From: a virus
DNA length: 24,025 nucleotides
Reading direction: 5' to 3' (one strand)
Virus record (IMG/VR): IMGVR_UViG_3300001353_000022
Coordinates: 1-24,025 of that record
In this document: piece by piece, positions 21,201-24,025 of the stretch
Layout of the letters: each line of letters opens with the position of its first letter
Position numbering within the stretch: position 1 is the first letter of the stretch
Program-made: the position numbers and the translations under genes
The notes under the pieces: model-generated
The model's database searches: none
What the model was told of the DNA's origin: nothing
What the model saw: only the letters and a program-made list of their open reading frames with translations

Positions 21201-24025
21201 TAAACGCAGCAAACTGGACAGGCTCATCTTGGGAGAATTCAAAACAAGGTAAGATGCTTTGGTTAATGTACCAGAAATCTACCTATTTTGCGGAAGCAAT
21301 CAAACTTGCAGAGACTACTAAAATTCCAGGCGAAAGCGAAAAAAGCCGACTAGACAGGATCGAAAGGTACAAGAGAAATTTAGGCGTCCTCCTCAACATG
21401 GAAATGAGCAGTCCCGATGAAGTCGGCATTGAGCGCAGCACTTATCTAGAACCCGATTTTAATTCTGAAGTAATCGAGGACACCAGCGAAAAAGCTCAGC
21501 AAATGCGAAAGAACATCGTGGGCCGACTTAAGAACTTCTACAAAAAGTATGAGGATGCGGAACACGCCAAAGAGAGAACCCCAATGGCATTTGAAGCGTG
21601 GGTAAAAGATGTTGAAGGTTTAACAAAGGAAAAGAAAGCGTATGAAGGGTTTAACCATTTCGCTCGGATCCGAGAAAATCAAAGAGTTCTTCAAGCGAGA
21701 TATGTTGCGAGTCATCCTAAAGGTCAGTCCTACAGAAAGTGGCTCAACGTAAAAGATAAAAATGGCAACTATGTAAATCGCGAAGAAAAGATAAGCGACG
21801 GTTTAATCAGTCAAGGAGGGCAGACCGAGTTACCTATTGAGGTCACCCCTGAAGGTATTATTGGTGGAAGTCTTTGGAGCGGTGCTTTATCGGAATACGA
21901 GTTTAAATACATGAAGTCTCACGCTCTAGCCGCAGTGCTGAAAGTTTGGGAAGATGATATAACAGGAGACGGATTGTGGACTTCAGGCTTAAGCACAAAG
22001 TATCGGGACACTCTCGCTACAATTGGTGCTTCTGAATCCGAAAACAAATTTATTGATCGCTTACAGAATAGAAGATTTAAGCTCGAAAGCGGTTCTGCCG
22101 AGTTCGACAAAAAAGCGTATGCAAGTTGGAAAAGTAAGAATAAGCTTCCCGAAATACCTCGCACTAGTAAAAAATTAGGGGAGCTTAACAAGAAGAGAAC
22201 CGACGCATACAAAAAGCGGAACTCCGAGGATCAGAACGATGTCACTCAGGAGATCAAAGATCTAAACGCTGAGATCACACAGGAAGAGGAAGTAATTCGT
22301 AAAAGTGCCGCAGCCGCAAGACAATCAATATTTGACGAGTACGCAAAACTAGAGAGAGCTGACGTAGAAGAGGGAGCAGACACCACTACAAATGAAGCAA
22401 TTTTAAGTAACCTCCAAGAGCAGTTTGTAGAGCAAAAGCCCACTTTCTCACATCAAATCAAAGGCGACACAAAAATAAGCTGGTCTAACCAGTACCGTGT
22501 TCGCGTAAAGCCCGTAGAGACGAAGTTCGATGAGATTTTTGTATTCCCAGAATTCAGAACTGAAGGGTACGAGTTTATAGCAGATGCTGAGGCCCTACAG
22601 AACCCCAACGATGTAGTTGAAGCAATGGAAGGCGTGCATGGAGAATTCACGTTTGCCGACGCAGATAAACAAGTAAGCTTACTAAACCTGTATATAAAGC
22701 AGGCACAAAAAGCTTTTGGTACTATGTTCAACCTTGTTGATGACGAAGACAAGCGTGTCCCTGGTGTAAAAGTAGATCAGTACGGTAAAACATTTGAAGT
22801 GCCCAGTCGGATCCGCAAAGGCGGTAAGTTTGCTGAGTGGAACCGAGTGTACATACAACGCGAGCAACTAAACGAAACATTTTTAAAGTCTACAGCCTTT
22901 GAAGGAGATACAGTTAAATTCAAGGGTACTGATACAGACGGTAAATCAGTTAATGTTAATGCAAAATTCAGTGGAGATGTTTGGGTAGATGCGGACAATA
23001 AAGAGCTCAGCCACAGAATGGGAGCTGTTCAAGTCCCCACTAATGAGCAAGAGGCAGAGACTGGTGTACTACAGGAGTACTACAATAGACCTAGTATATA
23101 CGACCAAGCTATTTCAGCTTATGCGGACAAGCTAGACGGAGAGGGTCGTGACTTCATGCGAGCGGACAGCGATGGTCACTACTCAGCGGTCAGCCTACTT
23201 AAACAAATTTGGAAAGGTGGAATGGCCTCATTTAACCTGTTCCCTACAGCCGACACTAGAGAATCAGACAGCGGAGGAGAGGGAGTATCAGCGGAAAGAC
23301 CTGGGCAAAAGCTTTCACCGTACATAATACAACGAGTCCTACAACCTTTAGTTAAGCAGCTATACAAGGATCTAAAGATAGATGTAAATGCAGTTGTACC
23401 AACCGATAGACCCGATGCAGAAGAAGTAACCTATGGTCAACTCCTTGAGTCCTTAGACCTACTCAAAAGTCAAGAGCCAGAGGTCGAAGCCGGAGCTGTA
23501 GTCGATAACGAAGACTCTATAGCCTACCCACCAGACAGAGTAGTTCTAGATGATGCCGGTCAGTCCGAGTTTATTAAGAAGTGGTTTAAAGAAAACCTTG
23601 AAGCCTATGAAGGTGATGAGCGTTTTATTGGTCGTCTTCAGTCTGAAGTAGGTACGGTAACAACAGAGGAAACAACCAGAGAAGTTAAAGGTGGAACTAT
23701 TAAAGTTCCCGCTAAAGTAGTAAGCAACCAGGACATTGACCTAACAAACTTGACTAGCTCTAGGGGTGTTATCGTATTCCATTCCCGAAAGGAAGGCAGT
23801 AAGAGAGGTCAAGACGTCGCGGAACTAGCTCGTACCGATCCAGATTTAGATTTGATTGAAGTAAATCTAGCTGAGGATCTAAACTTTAGAGATATACAGA
23901 AGCAAGTTAAAGACTCGATGGGTAGATACGTTGAGTATACAGATCAATACAACCTCAACATTTTCACGACCGGGACTACCGTAAAGGAACAGGAGAAAAT
24001 ACAACAGGTTCTTGATGCGATTTTC
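15284..24025 (+). CDS. Giant phage protein with zincin-like motif, 3' truncated (at least 2,914 aa)
   Basis: The frame is open from ATG 15284, 12 bp after the previous stop, to the window edge with no stop found. Residues 1-525 are charged and helical. About 527-755 is Gly/Ala-rich and hydrophobic (ASAAVGVVGKMKG, GGVALGDMFGAMMAG, GGEFLGQLL, AAEGVLDLVSPFG), resembling membrane-associated parts of polyvalent and ejected phage proteins. HESGH is at 893-897, and EVQAEEWFSLQYARVL (960-975) offers E964 as third ligand, a gluzincin-like metallopeptidase. Residues about 1085-1180 and many later parts are Lys/Glu-rich, coiled-coil-like. The end (about 2825-2914), with GVIVFHSRKEGS and LNIFTTGTTVKEQE, looks like alternating strands and helices, perhaps Rossmann-like. 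I infer a virion-borne multidomain protein. No RNA polymerase or transglycosylase motif is seen. Confidence 0.8.
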   Translation, partial: MSLLSDLDLGAGDYDKKKDSGLSKFISKPSPKAYQPFGGPAPVTQKATNLKRYENPADDPRVDNFSPFDELDTYDQAKSQHSILTSESSKLGQLTSMWDGRYDDYLSNELKPFYDQQGLYGEIKDSKSGDEYFNQIDAHYKQLEKDSLEEDGFMGPSDRKTGALESLKGFGSWNGANGMRAKFLKLKEERDKRKAMRDDVDSRKTALLDSMVSIPLEQRIAMDAQLKSKGKGSSSAKQVNAKLNSMNWEKPVVDKYSGEVINLDRVDPRATIKSTPDKYTGKDPIKSAQNQRLAKAMGGNVDAILREREVLDKSRNLRTKGYMTPHTGTLPRGLSRKDADLLDAAALKASGITDFKGTPIDEAIAELGGEEGLETAKILKGVYQAKDLYRQAQMELIKSAGNGKARPALKDKLEDAKNNYYGMMNVAGDHGLNSRIYEQMSSRDDEVGWWEGVKRNMSNAWNRGLKMADQAMLSDEIALNRIGESTVKELIDISQDIEDMPGSKSLQRLQNMKSSNVLSAIGKMIFDEPEALPEMLVEVMTAYLPTYLNTAKVALPASAAVGVVGKMKGKFGILAATGVGARLNAGLASFALEYTGEVMGNLAEMGIDTNDPEIVMAAFQDETVLNKLRKKATLKAGGVALGDMFGAMMAGRVRQSANYLGIKSGKLTNASKFAKQKGRTDWTQAGLDVPIFTKAQRMTGVGAEEGVQVASGMGGEFLGQLLSRDPGEGFDHDAIAAEGVLDLVSPFGLYGSVREIVKKPDNFDFSMATPTYTEPKPYEINGEPVGTTGTVTRAGMTNTWHTFDNSDSMAAHVMDASNINFDSEEGKWLQHTIMQLQGMNPADFKNMRLVMAERTPQDVTGEGFFEHDPESGAFTLSFNKKLMQENPMRAFMHESGHFARRQIYKDNAEFYETYRNLGEKVQLDSLAEYVLKVPNIKYTQIKDKAKQAEVLKYYQTVPLEVQAEEWFSLQYARVLAGNKADRSIVKPLESFLKEFIRPAMEGWMGSVENAGEDAVNIDGRILSALGWGPNGTRMGEDLPHSFTRAGVRSPALPKGFEGMSEQEGLNFLSQAIREAGLQENKELIESVEAILGRKFYTKETTAFATAEEKVTAAKQYKEEAGKIREAVTAKKKAEPKKAPDSEQSSRIKLREKEGRRSTFAPQDPQVGIDRARGDRDATEAFDAEVEAEVQGQLSKSPIEQWISELNQIESKAAQNVYATKAQKDGKVTVTKRSPGSLQKVGSKVVKEFKDQEEADTYVKAQTESDLKDSTKIVNALREVESLLTNPKDLAKKVKAARNKRIEELMKEDGIAYKDLPQDDKAKTWDKYVPKVSVITIISDLTGFDKILEMSKGGSSQWGSQLIANMLMKLPGVNDIAEFDYLGKDELKSVTENIQARKQEAIKEAQSIEKSLGQLRKAYPDKKKQKKQEQGKNVIRVHTLNPGAEEFTKQISKEGKKAEKGVSYITGMEKMLDAYEKDDAANSTPEEAKSNRALVKGLLTKVANNNNFIKKYKGNQIAYNTKAKDFVVLSKRREKKSEKKLAKETDNIKPDTKKAIKAAVISAIESQAKAMISAKDLTAQDSYLNYAKLSRNQTFRNAQASYFVENGFNYNFITAFLEVMSSGPDGKTMTPKDVFKHIDKGYAQGTEAQLLQDDQTPFDLRSEFNKNLKKLIEAPKPEQKKDKQGKTYTKTKYDSMSIDSVYRLWNDTINVKGGIFDTLKDQLGRDPKPEEVAQKLSQIMRKPKALLSILGKEGKAARLASLTEQIQKLEEAEMLYAPEDYTIIWKNTVVNGIKGGTAYIKETQGQEDFYRRVTMEDMAKTSDNLRYYIEKDGKYYSKDKDGKEYIVLKPQESLKGFYLGFDLAKQKNPDRATSLYGGLTARQYALALSAAVASRHSPAKGKSVKSNLNRDTIESYTSDQGTNLLQILSHQIFQLNEKSLDTDFERDGLPVRRQRMAELADQRTPQEAFLYDLVNAANWTGSSWENSKQGKMLWLMYQKSTYFAEAIKLAETTKIPGESEKSRLDRIERYKRNLGVLLNMEMSSPDEVGIERSTYLEPDFNSEVIEDTSEKAQQMRKNIVGRLKNFYKKYEDAEHAKERTPMAFEAWVKDVEGLTKEKKAYEGFNHFARIRENQRVLQARYVASHPKGQSYRKWLNVKDKNGNYVNREEKISDGLISQGGQTELPIEVTPEGIIGGSLWSGALSEYEFKYMKSHALAAVLKVWEDDITGDGLWTSGLSTKYRDTLATIGASESENKFIDRLQNRRFKLESGSAEFDKKAYASWKSKNKLPEIPRTSKKLGELNKKRTDAYKKRNSEDQNDVTQEIKDLNAEITQEEEVIRKSAAAARQSIFDEYAKLERADVEEGADTTTNEAILSNLQEQFVEQKPTFSHQIKGDTKISWSNQYRVRVKPVETKFDEIFVFPEFRTEGYEFIADAEALQNPNDVVEAMEGVHGEFTFADADKQVSLLNLYIKQAQKAFGTMFNLVDDEDKRVPGVKVDQYGKTFEVPSRIRKGGKFAEWNRVYIQREQLNETFLKSTAFEGDTVKFKGTDTDGKSVNVNAKFSGDVWVDADNKELSHRMGAVQVPTNEQEAETGVLQEYYNRPSIYDQAISAYADKLDGEGRDFMRADSDGHYSAVSLLKQIWKGGMASFNLFPTADTRESDSGGEGVSAERPGQKLSPYIIQRVLQPLVKQLYKDLKIDVNAVVPTDRPDAEEVTYGQLLESLDLLKSQEPEVEAGAVVDNEDSIAYPPDRVVLDDAGQSEFIKKWFKENLEAYEGDERFIGRLQSEVGTVTTEETTREVKGGTIKVPAKVVSNQDIDLTNLTSSRGVIVFHSRKEGSKRGQDVAELARTDPDLDLIEVNLAEDLNFRDIQKQVKDSMGRYVEYTDQYNLNIFTTGTTVKEQEKIQQVLDAIF

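Noticed and set aside
15284-24025. N4-type virion RNA polymerase
   Set aside because: Size and position invited the idea, but I found no T7-like polymerase motifs in the visible 2,914 residues. The missing C-terminus could still change this.
1-24025. tRNA genes, CRISPR arrays, insertion sequences, integrase or attachment sites
   Set aside because: I found no tRNA T-loop pattern in non-coding stretches, no regularly spaced repeats, and no transposase or integrase motifs.

Overview
The window looks like part of a tailed dsDNA bacteriophage genome (Caudoviricetes). It has a recognisable large terminase, a likely small terminase, an rIIA/rIIB-like pair, GP88-like and DUF932-like proteins, densely overlapping genes all on the + strand, no tRNAs, and a giant open reading frame that runs off the right end. 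The host is probably Gram-negative, because a tiny lipoprotein is present. Almost no gene has a Shine-Dalgarno sequence, so the host may use SD-independent initiation. Taxonomy cannot be fixed from the sequence alone.

Left module (1-7784). The strand is A/C-rich, with C exceeding G in the lines I counted. It opens with the end of a vWA-domain protein and a terminator (248-312). A run of co-directional genes follows: micro-ORFs, an HhH-GPD DNA glycosylase, a possible SH3-barrel protein, a small basic protein, a DUF932-like protein, a zinc-ribbon protein, a GP88-like protein, a second and diverged HhH-GPD-like protein, rIIB-like, rIIA-like and a hypothetical protein. The run closes with a strong terminator (7743-7784). 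Six gene starts or leaders carry the same element, (C)CACACACC(AT), usually directly before ATATG. These are typical early or middle functions: DNA metabolism and protection, and host or superinfection interaction.

Junction (7785-8628). A single-gene unit (7869-8189) sits between two terminators, and each terminator is followed by the same short repeat, TTTGCT(C/G)TAAGTTCCA...ACTATCA. A roughly 380-bp non-coding stretch with hairpins follows. Base composition changes here from C-rich to G-rich on the + strand, and the packaging genes start just downstream. This makes it a candidate regulatory, origin or packaging-site region.

Right module (8629-24025). This is one tightly coupled cistron chain: lipoprotein, probable small terminase, two small charged proteins, a class I SAM methyltransferase, an SGNH/GDSL-like hydrolase, and the large terminase (ATPase and nuclease motifs visible). 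Next come an 898-aa Gly-rich protein with two hydrophobic stretches, and then an ORF of at least 2,914 codons with no stop. The giant protein has a Gly/Ala-rich, membrane-like region and an HExxH zincin-like motif (HESGH, residues 893-897) with a plausible third ligand near residue 964. It resembles the polyvalent or ejected giant proteins of phages. No portal or capsid gene appears in the window.
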